A stretch of 64,000 bases of DNA from Perkinsela sp. pyNocScin1 (GCA_964019655.1 CAXHTR010000004.1:620001-684000); one strand, 5' to 3'; shown: positions 1 through 10,523, counted from the first letter of the stretch. Numbers and translations are program-made. Notes: generated from the letters alone by a model not told the origin.

Positions 1-1
1 A

Positions 2-721
2 GCTGACGACCCAGGGCCACATATCATCAACCACCAACCCGCACAGATGCAGCTTCACGCCATGCACAAGCTGCTCAGCATCGATCCTGCAGTCTACGCA
101 AACGACCCGAACCGCTGGGTCCCCTACCCCTGCAACCGCAACGTCAACGACCCGTGCAACTACCATGGCATGGAGTGCAGAGACGGCATCATCCGCAAGA
201 TCCGCTGGGAGAATCATCTATCACGAGCACCCGACATCGATGCTGACTGGCTGCCAGGCACTCTTCGCCTCGTCTCCATTCTCTACCAAAAGGTCCTGTC
301 ACCGCTCGAGACCCGGTACCTGCCAAAGAAACTTACCCACCTGCGCCTTTTTCAGTGCTATATTGAAGGGTCAGTCGACCTGCAGCACCTGCCGGCGACG
401 CTCCACTTTCTCGATCTCAGACGCAACAAGCTCAAGGGGGCAGTAGCGCTCGTCGATCTCCCAGAGCGCATTGTTGAAATCCTCCTCAATGGTAATCAGC
501 TGAGCCACGCGTGTGTCGCGGCGGAAGACCTCCCAGACAGTCTTGTCATTGCTAATGTGAGCGCAGAGCTACCGAAGAAGATCACATACGTATTCCTCGA
601 TGATGGACCCCTAAACAGTCGAGTGATCACGCGTGATGCCCAGAAGAGTGGTGTGATCGATAGCTTTGAGGCTGGCAATGTCGCAAAATGGGAAGCGGAG
701 AATGCAGAGTTTGTAGTTTAG
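2..721 (+). CDS. Type B LRR protein, 5' partial
   Basis: The first in-frame ATG is at 47, but the frame is open to the window edge and its upstream codons (ADDPGP...) match the leader region of other type B genes, so the true start lies outside the window. The cap core CNYHGMECRDG is followed by W-L-P (ADWLPGTL) and about four repeats such as LPATLHFLDLRRNKLKGAV. Two cysteines bracket the core, as in all type B caps, and could form a disulfide. The C-terminal third has lost the repeat pattern. Role inferred only from the fold: protein or ligand binding outside the cytosol. Confidence 0.8.
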   Translation, partial: ADDPGPHIINHQPAQMQLHAMHKLLSIDPAVYANDPNRWVPYPCNRNVNDPCNYHGMECRDGIIRKIRWENHLSRAPDIDADWLPGTLRLVSILYQKVLSPLETRYLPKKLTHLRLFQCYIEGSVDLQHLPATLHFLDLRRNKLKGAVALVDLPERIVEILLNGNQLSHACVAAEDLPDSLVIANVSAELPKKITYVFLDDGPLNSRVITRDAQKSGVIDSFEAGNVAKWEAENAEFVV

Positions 722-893
722 CTGTTCAACGCGCATTAAAAGACAAATGGTTTTTCGCTCAATAAGTAGATTTTCTCTTGAAGAAAACAAGAGATAGTGT
801 CAGATCCGATATTCAGAAGATTGAATAGAATAGTGTGACAGTGAATAACAAAGAAAATGTATGGAACCCTTTGTACATCTCATTCCGTTTCAA

Positions 894-2247
894 ATGCTTT
901 TCTTCTACGCACTGGACGAGCAGTACCTCAGCCGCCTCGACACGGCGCTGCTGTCCGAACAAACGCTGATAGAGATGTTCGTCGAAGGTTTCAAGAACAA
1001 GAAATTTTTTCAAGATGAGAACGGAAATTACACCGACTGCCACGAGTGGGCGCCTGTAACGCTTGATGAGGACCGAATCGCTGGTTTACTACTTTTCAAA
1101 GGGTACAAGAACAGCTTCAGGGCTCTATAAATACGCAGTTTTTGCCGCAGACGCTAAAAGCACTCATTCTGACCTTTATGGGGCTCAGCGGCACCGTCAG
1201 CATAGCAGATACCCCGCGAAACTCCGCACTCTGGCACTCATTGGCAACCAGCTGGAAGGCGAATTTCCCATTGAAGACTTAACACCGAATCTAAAGGGAT
1301 TGTTTATCAAAGAAAATAAATTTCGAGGTCCGCTCAAACTGGAATCCTTGCCACGATCAATTGGATTCCTTCATGCGGGAAAAAATGAATTTTTCGGATC
1401 CCTGGACTTATCTAATCTCCCAGCTCGCATGCTCAAGCTGGACCTGTCAGCAAATGGCTTTCAGGGGCCCGTGAGCTATGGTAACCTGCCGCAAGGTATG
1501 AAAGCTCTCAATATGATGCTTCTCACGAAAATATCTGGCACTTTGCTTTTCGCGAACTTACCTCGATCTCTTGAGACGCTCACGATACAGTTCACACCAA
1601 CAAAGGCAGAGCTTTTGTGCGCTGATCTACCGATATCCCTTGAAACGTTCGAAGTTAACGGAGATTCAATATCGGGCACATTTGATGCTGCGGCTCTCCC
1701 ACGAAGCATGCGATACTTTACTCTCGATCGCTGCAAGAATGTTGATGGCATTATCGACGCACCTGCACTCCCACACTATCTCGAAATATTGTCTGTAAAG
1801 AAGTCTGCACTGACAGGAACTCTAGCCTTTTCGAACCTGCCAGTGATGCTAAAAGACATAAATGTTTCGCATTGTCGCATTTTCGGCACAGCAGACTTGA
1901 AAGCATTGCCAGGTCACCTCGAAGCACTGGCTATTAATGACAATGCGTTTGAGGGAGAGGTAAACCTTACTCAGCTGCCAGAGACGCTGAAGACGCTATT
2001 TCTATCCAAAAACCGATTCTCGGGGAGTCTGAACCTAACGCAGTTGCCAGAGAATCTCATGGTCCTCCATGCAGATGAAAATTCCTTTACGGGCATTGTT
2101 GACTTTTCTCACCTACCGGAGCATCTCAAAGAGCTTTATCTCTCTAACAATGATATCGAGGGCGAGGTAGATGCCAAAGCACTCCCAGTATCAGTGCAGG
2201 TTTTCGCAACACATGGCACAAAGATCGTCCGAATAGACGAACACTGA
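894..2247 (+). pseudogene. Type A LRR gene broken by two frameshifts
   Basis: The N-terminus (MLFFYALDEQYLSRLD, then LLSEQTLIEMFV) is open to 1130, where it stops. The family sequence continues in another frame from about 1121 (SINTQFLPQTLKALIL) and changes frame again at about 1215, then runs uninterrupted to 2247 through LRRs such as LPENLMVLHADENSFTGIVDF. Both changes fit loss of one base, at the GGG near 1119 and in ccccgcg near 1214. About 16 repeats would make this one of the largest single-module members. The ATG at 894 is preferred over 861 because MLFFYALD matches the leader position of its paralogues. Assembly error is the alternative explanation. Confidence 0.8.
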
Positions 2248-2884
2248 AGGGTGACTGATAAAGCCAGACCGGAGGGTGTCCCTATCTACGAGTTAATGCA
2301 CAGTTCAAAAGCATAGTTGATTGAAGTTGATGAAGTGGTATAGAAGTTTAGGAAAACCAATCGAGATGAGAGTCCTGCACATTGTTAATTTTTTTTGATA
2401 TTATTCATGTGCCGCAATCTAAAAAGCAAAGAAGTGACTCTGATGAATGATTTGTCGATCTGTGTGCGTCTGCATTAATTCCAAAGGCCCTCGATGCCCC
2501 TTTGCGAGGCGGCTGGGCTTAGGGATAAATACTGAAGCGTTTCTTATGCCAATCGTGACTTTAAACTTTCTTAAAGCGTAACTTTCGCACTGCAAATGCC
2601 CCCGTACAGAACCGATAGATACAGATGCGTATTCTTTAATGGAAAAAGGAGACAGAAAGAATATCAGTCTCCCGTGGGGATTTTCTCATCAACCTATTTT
2701 ATAGAAAAAGGTCCCAGAGTAGACCGGGCACTTCTTCTCAAGTGCCCAATGCATTCTCATCGTATCTCATGTGAAAATGTAAACAACGTAAAATACAAGA
2801 GCAACCTTGTGACACCCCTGACCTTAAAGTATGGAAAACTTCACGTTGGTGTCCGCATCAATTTTCAATACACCTACACCTACA
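2248..2884. other. Intergenic, no gene seen
   Basis: AT-rich spacer between two LRR genes. The open frames in it do not resemble the family. It contains one perfect hairpin (2726-2747), listed separately. Confidence 0.6.
2726..2747. repeat. Perfect 8-bp hairpin
   Basis: GGGCACTT and AAGTGCCC flank a 6-base loop about 140 bp before the next start codon. No T-run follows. A role in RNA or as a transposon scar is possible but unsupported. Confidence 0.4.
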
Positions 2885-4222
2885 ATGCTGCTTCTCAAAA
2901 TCGCTCCTTGCATCACCGCCGATGCCTCCATCGGCCGCTTTGACATCAGTAGCCTGCCCGATCAGACAATGATGGAGAACCTCGTCCAGGACCTTTCAGA
3001 GACAGGAAAAAAGCTTTTTCAGAACGCTGAAGGAGAGTTCAAGGACGCATGCGTATGGGCAGGTGTCACATGTGACGCCAACGAGAACGTCACGCACATC
3101 GAATGTGAGCTGAGCTTCAACGGAACACTCGCGCTTGATTTCATTCCGCATCACGTTGTGCTCTTCAAAACCACGTGGCGACGGCTCGAGGGGACATTAT
3201 CTGTACAAGGGCTTCCCGAAGGGCTCGAAGAGCTGAGCGTCGGTGGCAATAATTTCGTCGGAAGCTGTGACCTCCGCGTGCTGCCGCCACGGATACAGAT
3301 TTTCGATGTCAGAAGCAATAAGCTCAGTGGGGAAATTCGGCTCGAGAATCTGCCGGAGACGATACAGAAGCTGATGGTCAGTGGTAACAAGTTTTCAGGC
3401 GAAATAAGCATTTCGAAAATCCCGCCAAGTCTCACGATTCTCGAACTGCATTGCAACAGCTATCATTCGACCTTTCCGATCGAAAGTCTCGGCACTGATT
3501 CGAAAATTTCGGAGCTAGACTTCATGCAGGGTAATTTCCATGGGCCTCTGGACCTGAAGCACTTGCCCAAGTCTATGAAAACGGTCGATGGCAAGAAAAA
3601 CGAGTTTTGCGGCAGTCTCGCACTCGAAGATCTCCCACCATCGCTCGAGGTGCTCAGCATGAGCACAAACGCTTTTGAGGGACCGATCACCCTTGATGAG
3701 CTACCAGCGTCCCTGCACACGCTGAATATATCTGGCAACAAACTGTCCGGGAGCGTTAATGTGAATTCGCTTCCTTTGAGTATGAAGACGTGCATTCTGC
3801 GCCGCAATGCGCTCTCTGGGAGCCTCACACTCAAAAATTTTCCGCCCAAGATGCGCATCCTCGATCTTTCGAGCAACAAGATTTCGGGGGAAGTCGCGCT
3901 CGATCAGCTTCACCCGCTCCAGAATCTAAATCTCAGCGATAATCACATCGAAGGGCAGCCAAGCTTTGAATTTCTCCCCGAGACGCTTTGGTACCTGAAC
4001 CTCAGCCAGAACCAGCTCAGCGGCGAGTTCCGAGCCAATTTACGGAACGATCGTATCCGGCGCATTGATGTCGAGAACAATTTGTACTCGGGGACTGCGG
4101 TCGTCCACAGCCGCGTGGTGACCGCTGTTTGCCTCGCTGGGAACAATGTTGAGCGCATTGAAGACAAGCTGGGGAACGAGATGGATTATCCGCTTAAGCC
4201 GAGAAAGGCGCGTATCAACTAA
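2885..4222 (+). CDS. Type A LRR protein, about 13 repeats
   Basis: 445 aa from the ATG at 2885. An upstream in-frame ATG at 2831 would add 18 residues, but MLLLKIAPCITAD aligns with the short leaders of paralogues. The cap has SLPDQTMMENLV (residues 23-34) and the core C56-V-W-A-G-V-T-C63 with both cysteines, unusual for type A. About 13 LRRs (residues 80-400) follow, for example LPASLHTLNISGNKLSGSV. The C-terminal cap (VVHSRVVTAVCLAGNNVERI) is the family ending. No transmembrane helix is seen after the leader, so a soluble exported protein is likely. Confidence 0.9.
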   Translation: MLLLKIAPCITADASIGRFDISSLPDQTMMENLVQDLSETGKKLFQNAEGEFKDACVWAGVTCDANENVTHIECELSFNGTLALDFIPHHVVLFKTTWRRLEGTLSVQGLPEGLEELSVGGNNFVGSCDLRVLPPRIQIFDVRSNKLSGEIRLENLPETIQKLMVSGNKFSGEISISKIPPSLTILELHCNSYHSTFPIESLGTDSKISELDFMQGNFHGPLDLKHLPKSMKTVDGKKNEFCGSLALEDLPPSLEVLSMSTNAFEGPITLDELPASLHTLNISGNKLSGSVNVNSLPLSMKTCILRRNALSGSLTLKNFPPKMRILDLSSNKISGEVALDQLHPLQNLNLSDNHIEGQPSFEFLPETLWYLNLSQNQLSGEFRANLRNDRIRRIDVENNLYSGTAVVHSRVVTAVCLAGNNVERIEDKLGNEMDYPLKPRKARIN

Positions 4223-4751
4223 TGAATAGAAGATTGAAAAGAATTTTTATTTGAGCATAGAATGCGGAAAGATTATAGGACATGAATGGAATTGCTCTTA
4301 AAGATCGATTTTTCATTCTGAATTGAAGTGGTTTTCTTTGTATAATAAGATGACGTTTGCGATCTGGCTGTGTTGAAGGACCACCATCAGTTATCTGCTC
4401 ATTTCATACGACTCAAGCACACAAAGTGAAGTGAAAAACTGTAGCTTTCATGGCATTAAACATGAGACTGCAGTATCATTCGTATGGCCCTCACATTCAG
4501 TATATGAATTTATATGGGGAGCTCTCAAAGCCTGGGGCCCGGCTCAAAGAGATAATCAAAGGTTAGTGAGTGAAAAATTTGACTTTCACCTGTCAAGTCG
4601 CGTGCTCCACCTTTTGAGAGCCCCTGGTATATGTGAAAATTATACAAGCGCATTTTTCCTTTAAAGTGTGTCGACTAGAATCTTCGATGTTCACCCTTTA
4701 AGATCATCCTATTCATCAAACCCTTTGCTTCATTTCTAACGCAATCAGTCA
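4223..4751. other. Intergenic with one MITE-like inverted repeat
   Basis: No coding sequence recognised. The middle holds a short element-like inverted repeat (4516-4624). Confidence 0.5.
4516..4624. repeat. Imperfect terminal inverted repeat, about 110 bp
   Basis: GGGGAGCTCTCAAAG at the left faces CTTTTGAGAGCCCC at the right (two extra bases on the left). Inside is GCCTGGGGCCCGGC. No clear target duplication. GGGCTCTCA motifs also occur near 6237 and 13371 in other spacers. It may be a tiny MITE or a palindromic regulatory sequence. Confidence 0.35.
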
Positions 4752-5942
4752 ATGCTTCTGCATCTCCTCACAGCCGACAAACCAGCCCGGCATCTCGACC
4801 GCGATGCCCTTTTTGAGCAAGCCTACCTCGAAACGCTCATCAAAGGGCTCGACCCCACTGATCAAGAAACATTCCAAGATGACAGCGGCAACTTCCGAGA
4901 TGCCTGCGAATGGATCGGCGTCACCTGCGACGAGGCCGGAAGAGTCACTGAATTTCACATGGACACATCGGCCATCATGCCCGGCACGATCACTCTCAGC
5001 AGCCTACCGGAGCAGATCAAGCGCTTCTCCGCTATGTGGAACTCACTCGAAGGGACCCTCGACACAGCCCTTCTCCCCCGCGGCCTCTCCGTTCTCAACC
5101 TGCAGAACAACAAAGTCTCAGGGGAAGTCAACTTCAGCCGACTGCCGCGAGGCATGACGAAGCTCAACCTCATGAAGAACGATTTCTCCGGGCCCTGCGT
5201 GCTGAAAAGCCTGCCGCCGACGCTGATCTTTCTCAACGTCAAGGGAAACGATTTCTCCGGCAGTGTCGACTTGACACAGCTGCCAGATGACCTCGAGCGC
5301 ATCAACCTCGCAGACAACAGTCTTATTGGTAAAGTGTGTCTCCTTCACCTGCCAAAAAAGCTCATCCATCTTGACCTCTCCTCGAATGTCCTCAAGGGCT
5401 CGATCAACTTTAGCTGGCTGCCGAACTCACTGGAGGACATTGACGTGAGCAACAACGAGTTCAACCAAGTTGAGATGAACTACCTGCCGCACTCGCTGCG
5501 TCGCGCCAACCTGGCGAACAACCAGATCAGTGGAACGGTGCACATTGAGTCTGATGAGTCGCTCGCAGAGCAGATCAACCTGTCGGGAAACAAGCTCAAA
5601 ACGGCGTACATACCAAAGTACCTGCGCAAGGTCGTGTTTCTCGATGCGAATCCGATAAAGTCGATGCTGGACGAGTTTGGTCGGCGGTATAAGAACTTTG
5701 ACGCCTACGGGAGCGCGAGCGATAGTGACGAGGACAGTGACGATGATAGCGATGACGATAGTGACGACGATAGCGACGACTATAGCGATGAAGAATCGCT
5801 GACTGACGTTGAGTCCTACACCGACTCGGATTCATATGAGGAGTACACAGAAGAAGAGCGAGCGAGCTGGATGACCCCGGAGAACCTTTTGAAGTACTTT
5901 GCATCGATGCGTGATGCGGCACAGCCGGGTGGGGGCAAATGA
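4752..5942 (+). CDS. Type A LRR protein with acidic tail
   Basis: 396 aa. The leader MLLHLLTAD is followed by a diverged cap block (DALFEQAYLETLIKGL) and the two-cysteine core C52-E-W-I-G-V-T-C59. About nine LRRs cover residues 75-290, such as LPDDLERINLADNSLIGKV. After the repeats the protein does not end: residues 320-372 are a run of Asp/Ser/Glu built from near-repeated GATAGTGACGA units. It closes with a short non-acidic segment rich in Met and Gly. The tail is unique in this window and could bind cations or basic proteins; it probably arose by microsatellite expansion. Confidence 0.9.
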   Translation: MLLHLLTADKPARHLDRDALFEQAYLETLIKGLDPTDQETFQDDSGNFRDACEWIGVTCDEAGRVTEFHMDTSAIMPGTITLSSLPEQIKRFSAMWNSLEGTLDTALLPRGLSVLNLQNNKVSGEVNFSRLPRGMTKLNLMKNDFSGPCVLKSLPPTLIFLNVKGNDFSGSVDLTQLPDDLERINLADNSLIGKVCLLHLPKKLIHLDLSSNVLKGSINFSWLPNSLEDIDVSNNEFNQVEMNYLPHSLRRANLANNQISGTVHIESDESLAEQINLSGNKLKTAYIPKYLRKVVFLDANPIKSMLDEFGRRYKNFDAYGSASDSDEDSDDDSDDDSDDDSDDYSDEESLTDVESYTDSDSYEEYTEEERASWMTPENLLKYFASMRDAAQPGGGK

Positions 5943-6366
5943 TGGACAAATAGAGAAGGATATTGCATGAATAAGGCATAAAATATTGCGTAGTTTGCGT
6001 TTGTGCTGTGTATGAGGAAATAATTCTTTTTGCTCGAACAGTTAGTTTTCAAGACAAAAATGGATCATTGGAAGGGAATGCTATGTGTAAATCAGCACAA
6101 AAGAACTACTGCGATCTAGGAATCCTTGCTTAAGGATGAAAAGAAAGTGATTTCTTCTTACATCTACTTTTCCAATTGAACTTCAATGTGTCATTGCAGA
6201 TCATGCACACTTGAATAACCAATCATAACTATTCTAGGGCTCTCATGAGGTCGAATAAGCACATAGAAATTATGAATTTTACCTCCCGGGATAGGCCTTC
6301 AGCCTCTATCTCAAGTTCATGCATTTTTACATGTCCATTTATGCAAAAATGTATAGTAGCACAATA
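5943..6366. other. Intergenic, nothing recognised
   Basis: AT-rich spacer. Contains a gggctctcatgagg motif at 6237 that resembles parts of other spacers. No gene, RNA or element recognised. Confidence 0.5.
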
Positions 6367-7272
6367 ATGCACCAGCTTCTCCTGCAATCACTCGACCCCT
6401 CTATCGGCCGCTTCGACTTCAACTGCATTTCTGACCAGCAGATGATGGAGCTCCTCGTTGCAGACTTGGATAAGAAGACTCTGCGAGCTATGCGCCGGAA
6501 TGGCGACTTTAAGCCAATAGCAGAGTGGCAGATATGCAAGACCGTGGGCGACATCGAAAGCACTGTGATCGAGTTGAACATACCGTACCACTACAAGGGG
6601 ACGCTTGCGCTGGAATACATACCAAAGAGCGTGACTGTGTGCCAGATTATAGGCGATCTGTATGGAACGCTGGAGACGCAGACGCTTCCTCGATCGCTTT
6701 TATTCCTGTTGATTGAGCTTACGAATATAAGTGGAGCGATTGATTTAACGCAGCTCCCAGAGTGCCTTGAAACGCTCATTCTTGATCAGAGCCGATTTAC
6801 CGGTAGTCTTGACCTCGGAAGTCTACCGAACAATCTCAGGCAGCTTTCACTTCTCAAAAATTCATTTCGAGGGAGTATATCACTTGAAAATCTTCCCGAG
6901 AGCCTGATAATTCTTCACTTGCAAGGGAACCAGCTCATCGGCTCAATCCGCCTTGATGCGCTCCCATCGAATATTGCTGAGCTGAACCTCTCAGAAAATC
7001 AGCTGCGAGGGGAGCTCAACTTCGATGCGCTCCCGTCATCTCTTGAAAGGCTTTCTGTAGGAGGGAACTATTTTTCTGGGGAATTCAGGCTCACGCGGCC
7101 GCCGGAAGCGCTCGAGTCGCTCGTTGCTGACCACAACCGCTTTGTGGGGAAAGGTGTCGTGCACTCGAGTGCGATTGATAAGGTCAAGCTCGGTGGGAAC
7201 GAGATCGACGAGCTTGTTGATGAAAACGGTGACGAAATAAGCAAAAGTGGGCAGTACGCGATCTATCATTAG
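6367..7272 (+). CDS. Type A LRR protein, about 8 repeats
   Basis: 301 aa from the third in-frame ATG. The upstream ATGs (6319, 6331 and 6349) would add residues with no family match, whereas MHQLLLQSLDPSIGRFD matches the family start. The cap has CISDQQMMELLVADL, but the W-x-G-V core is degraded (EWQICKTV). About eight LRRs follow, for example LPESLIILHLQGNQLIGSI. The ending VVHSSAIDKVKLGGNEIDEL matches the common C-cap. The loss of the core suggests a cap under relaxed constraint. Confidence 0.88.
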   Translation: MHQLLLQSLDPSIGRFDFNCISDQQMMELLVADLDKKTLRAMRRNGDFKPIAEWQICKTVGDIESTVIELNIPYHYKGTLALEYIPKSVTVCQIIGDLYGTLETQTLPRSLLFLLIELTNISGAIDLTQLPECLETLILDQSRFTGSLDLGSLPNNLRQLSLLKNSFRGSISLENLPESLIILHLQGNQLIGSIRLDALPSNIAELNLSENQLRGELNFDALPSSLERLSVGGNYFSGEFRLTRPPEALESLVADHNRFVGKGVVHSSAIDKVKLGGNEIDELVDENGDEISKSGQYAIYH

Positions 7273-7347
7273 GAAAATGGGCAATGAAGGAAAAAGGTTT
7301 GAGTAAATATCAAAGGAATTTTTACGAGACTATTTCAACTCTTTGAG

Positions 7348-7968
7348 GTGTTGAGTAAATTTTTTAGTGAATTATTACGCAATGATCATCGTCTGGACGA
7401 TCTGCTCAGAGAACGCACAAAATTTGACCGATGCCGAAAGCGCTATGCTGCACACTGCCCGTGCATGTGGTCTGGCGTGAAGTGTTCTGACGGTGTCGTC
7501 CAGAAAATCTGCTGGAACTATGAAAGACCTACAGGACAAGTCATTGACTTGGCATGGATCCCACTGACTGTTTTCATTTTCAAGTTACTGAATGGCAAAG
7601 CAACGAACTTCAAGACATCCTTTCTGCCTCGCTGTATCAGGGAATGCAATGTGTACATGTGTGGGCTGAGTGGGACATTCGATATGGCCCGGCTGCCACT
7701 GCAATTGGAGAAGTTCCTCGCTGCGAGAAACCCATTCACGGGAAGCGTCAACCTCGTTCACATGCCGTCAGCACTGCGAGTCATCGATCTGCGTTGGAGC
7801 TTCATTGACCATGTGTACTTCAGCAATGAAGCGTTTTCCGCTCGATTCGAACGAGTTTATTTGACAGACACTGCGTTTGAGTATCTCAATATCCAATGCA
7901 TTGAGATAGAAGGAAAGGCACGGGATGATCGAATCCGGATCGATGATGTTGGGACGGTGTTGATGTAA
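7348..7968 (+). pseudogene. Type B LRR gene lacking its 5' end
   Basis: The frame is open from 7303 but has no ATG before the one inside the cap core (7465); the codon at 7348 is GTG. Type B similarity begins at LSKFFSELLRND, which aligns with the CKFFGMNDG stretch of the gene at 55176-55862, so the hydrophobic leader is missing. The core CMWSGVKCSDG and four or five weak repeats (LPLQLEKFLAARNPFTGSV) are intact to the stop. It begins only 75 bp after the preceding gene. Either it is 5'-truncated or it uses an unrecognised upstream exon. Confidence 0.7.
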
Positions 7969-8387
7969 AATGGATGATGGAAGATCAAATCTCATAGTTT
8001 TTTCGCTTCTCTGTGAAAAACTACGAATTGATATTGATCTTGAAAAGAGGCTCTGAAACTCGCTTTTTACTAAGATTCAATCAATGGTTTTCTGGAATCG
8101 TGACGAAAGCGCATAATCGATAAATTTTGAGTTTCCGTAAACAGGTACCAGTTTGTATCATGACAAGGTTTTGCAATTGACAAAATTATAGAGCGTTTAC
8201 GCTTGGATAGTTTTCTTATACAGCAACGATCATTCCGGCCTGGTGAATGCACTTTTTATAGAGAAAGTAGGCAAAAACTTGCTTTTTCACATCTAAGGCA
8301 ATCCAATTTATGCAGAATAGGCGATCTAAGGCACCAGTCTCTATACGGTAGTGGGCTTATCTTTCCATATTCTTCATTTCAACTACG
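7969..8387. other. Intergenic, nothing recognised
   Basis: AT-rich spacer. The last 30 bases before the next ATG are pyrimidine-rich (ccatattcttcatttcaac), a pattern seen before many genes here. Confidence 0.5.
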
Positions 8388-9248
8388 ATGGCACTAGCAC
8401 TCTTCTGCATCGACCCATCACTCGGCCGCCTCGACTACGATTCGCTCTCTGACCAAACAAGAATGGAGATACTGATCGACGGCCTCACGAATGGCACAAA
8501 AAAGCATTTCCAAGATCAGCACGGTGGTTACAAGGCCATCGAAAAATGGAGGGGCGTCCGAATAGATAAGGAAGCGAACGTCATTTCTATCAGCTTCTCC
8601 CCGTTGTTCTTTGTCTTTGAGGACTCCGGGTCACTCAACTTTGCATTCCTCCCACCAAAACTTCGCGCGTTCAGCGCCTTGAATCAAAAGCTCCGTGGAA
8701 CAGTGGACGCAGAAAACCTGCCAGAAAATCTTTTGAGGTGTACTATGAGCAACAACGGTCTTTCCGGGTCTTTTGACTTAGGAAAACTTCCAGATCAACT
8801 CGAGTCACTCAATCTGAGGATGAACTCATTCTCAGGTGAATGTGACTTGTCCAAACTTCCAAAGAAAATGAAGTGGCTGATTCTCGCGAAAAACGCATTT
8901 TCGGGGAGTGTGCGACTCGATGCACTCCCAATAGGTTTCGAGCATCTCGAGTTGCAGCATAATGATTTTTCCGGAAAAATCGACCTGTCAAAACTACCGG
9001 AAGCACTCAAATATATGAATCTCCATGGTAACCAATTCTCGGGAGGTTTCATTCTCAGAAAATTACCGGAGGCTTTGCTCGAGGTCGGCGCATCGAGCAA
9101 CAGGCTGTCGGGGCTGGCAGTCGTCTCAAGTGAGCGACGTGTTCGCGTAGGGCTCGGTAACACCGCGATCGAGCGCGTGGTCGATGAAAAGGGGGAACCG
9201 CATGTGCATGGGGATGAGATGCTGAGCACAATTACGAATTTGATGTAA
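8388..9248 (+). CDS. Type A LRR protein, about 7 repeats
   Basis: 286 aa, a textbook type A member. Leader MALALFCID, then GRLDYDSLSDQTRMEILI (residues 13-30), a cysteine-free core KWRGVRID, and seven LRRs (residues 80-245) such as LPDQLESLNLRMNSFSGEC. The C-cap VVSSERRVRVGLGNTAIERV matches the genes at 2885 and 6367. The lack of the cap cysteines, while W and G-V are kept, is shared with most type A genes. Confidence 0.92.
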   Translation: MALALFCIDPSLGRLDYDSLSDQTRMEILIDGLTNGTKKHFQDQHGGYKAIEKWRGVRIDKEANVISISFSPLFFVFEDSGSLNFAFLPPKLRAFSALNQKLRGTVDAENLPENLLRCTMSNNGLSGSFDLGKLPDQLESLNLRMNSFSGECDLSKLPKKMKWLILAKNAFSGSVRLDALPIGFEHLELQHNDFSGKIDLSKLPEALKYMNLHGNQFSGGFILRKLPEALLEVGASSNRLSGLAVVSSERRVRVGLGNTAIERVVDEKGEPHVHGDEMLSTITNLM

Positions 9249-9560
9249 AGTATACAAAGTGTAATGGGTTTATGAACGATAATGTGCTTCATAGAAAATG
9301 ACTGAAGCAAGGATATAAAAGTCGTATTTGAGCTTTTATTTAAGTATTTAATGGGAACACATCGCTGTTGCGTCCACGGTTAGCTTTAATTGAGTCATAT
9401 GGCCTAGAATCTTTCGCTCTTTCCTCCCGCCTCTAGTCCAGGGGTAGAAGTCTTGTGATGGATTCCATCAATTGGATGCAATCGGCCCAAATGGGCTCAA
9501 ACCCCTGCTCTCGTCTTCAATTGAGCCCTTCTACTTCACACTTCTCATATCTCTCCTCAA
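9249..9560. other. Intergenic, nothing recognised
   Basis: Spacer with a C/T-rich stretch (9534-9558) directly before the next ATG. No gene recognised. Confidence 0.5.
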
Positions 9561-10388
9561 ATGATGCAAATACCCACAGCTTTCAGCCTCTTCTATGCAG
9601 CAGATCCCGTCGCCAAAGTCAACATAGACTCCTTATCTGATGAAATGCGCATGGAGCTTCTCGTCGAGCACCTCACTGGCAAAGATCTATTCCAAAAGCA
9701 AGACGGGGAGTACTTGGAATCCGAATGGCCTGGTGTGACATACAGCGAATCTGGGGACGTCACAGCTATTGAATGGACGTCAGAGACAGACATTATGCAT
9801 GACGACCTCGTCGTTGAAGCTGGTGGGTCTATCGACCTGCGGTTTTTACCTTCAACCGTCGAAGACGCCTCAATTTCGAGATTGGAACTTGATGGGACTA
9901 TCTGCACTGCGAGTCTGCCGAGGGGCCTCAGGATTCTCAACCTGGACGAGAACATTTTTCGTAATGATTTCCGCATCGAACACCTCCCAGAGAAGATGGA
10001 ACGCGTCTGCCTATACAAGAATTCGTTCCAAGGCAGCTTGAACATCCCCATGCTTCCTTCTGGAATGTACTTTTTCGACGTTGCCTTCAATTTTTTTGAA
10101 GGAACTGTCGATCTGACTCGGCTCAGCGCAAACCTCAAGTTCTTGCTCCTCGCAGGGAACTACCTCACTGGGGACGTCGATCTCCGTAACATCCACGAGG
10201 CCCTCAGCCTCAACACGATAAGTCTCACGGCCAACAAGTTCGCGCAAGGAACACTCCTGATCGGTGACTTCCCGCCAAAGTTTGGAGTAGTGCGATTCAG
10301 TCAAGACGCCTTTGAGACCATTGCGCACCCAGATGGCAAAGCGGTCAAAGTCGAAAATAAGGAATCCTACAGCGAAATTGTGCAGTAA
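9561..10388 (+). CDS. Type A LRR protein, copy 1 of tandem pair
   Basis: 275 aa, starting at a double ATG. Cap SLSDEMRMELLVEHL, core EWPGVTYS, in which the second cysteine position is Tyr. An insert with GGSIDLRFLPSTV precedes about six LRRs. The ending (TLLIGDFPPKFGVVRFSQDAF) differs from the VVDE-type C-cap and is shared with the next gene, which has the same architecture throughout; the two arose by tandem duplication. They have diverged at many positions, so the duplication is not recent. Confidence 0.9.
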   Translation: MMQIPTAFSLFYAADPVAKVNIDSLSDEMRMELLVEHLTGKDLFQKQDGEYLESEWPGVTYSESGDVTAIEWTSETDIMHDDLVVEAGGSIDLRFLPSTVEDASISRLELDGTICTASLPRGLRILNLDENIFRNDFRIEHLPEKMERVCLYKNSFQGSLNIPMLPSGMYFFDVAFNFFEGTVDLTRLSANLKFLLLAGNYLTGDVDLRNIHEALSLNTISLTANKFAQGTLLIGDFPPKFGVVRFSQDAFETIAHPDGKAVKVENKESYSEIVQ

Positions 10389-10523
10389 GCGGCATCATTG
10401 AAGCATAAAACTAGTAATACATTATTCTTAGGATACATCAGACTTTAGTGAAGAAAAATCAAAAAGTCGATCGATCAACTGCAGACTCATTTTTTTTACT
10501 GGAATTACTTTCTACAGAAAAGG

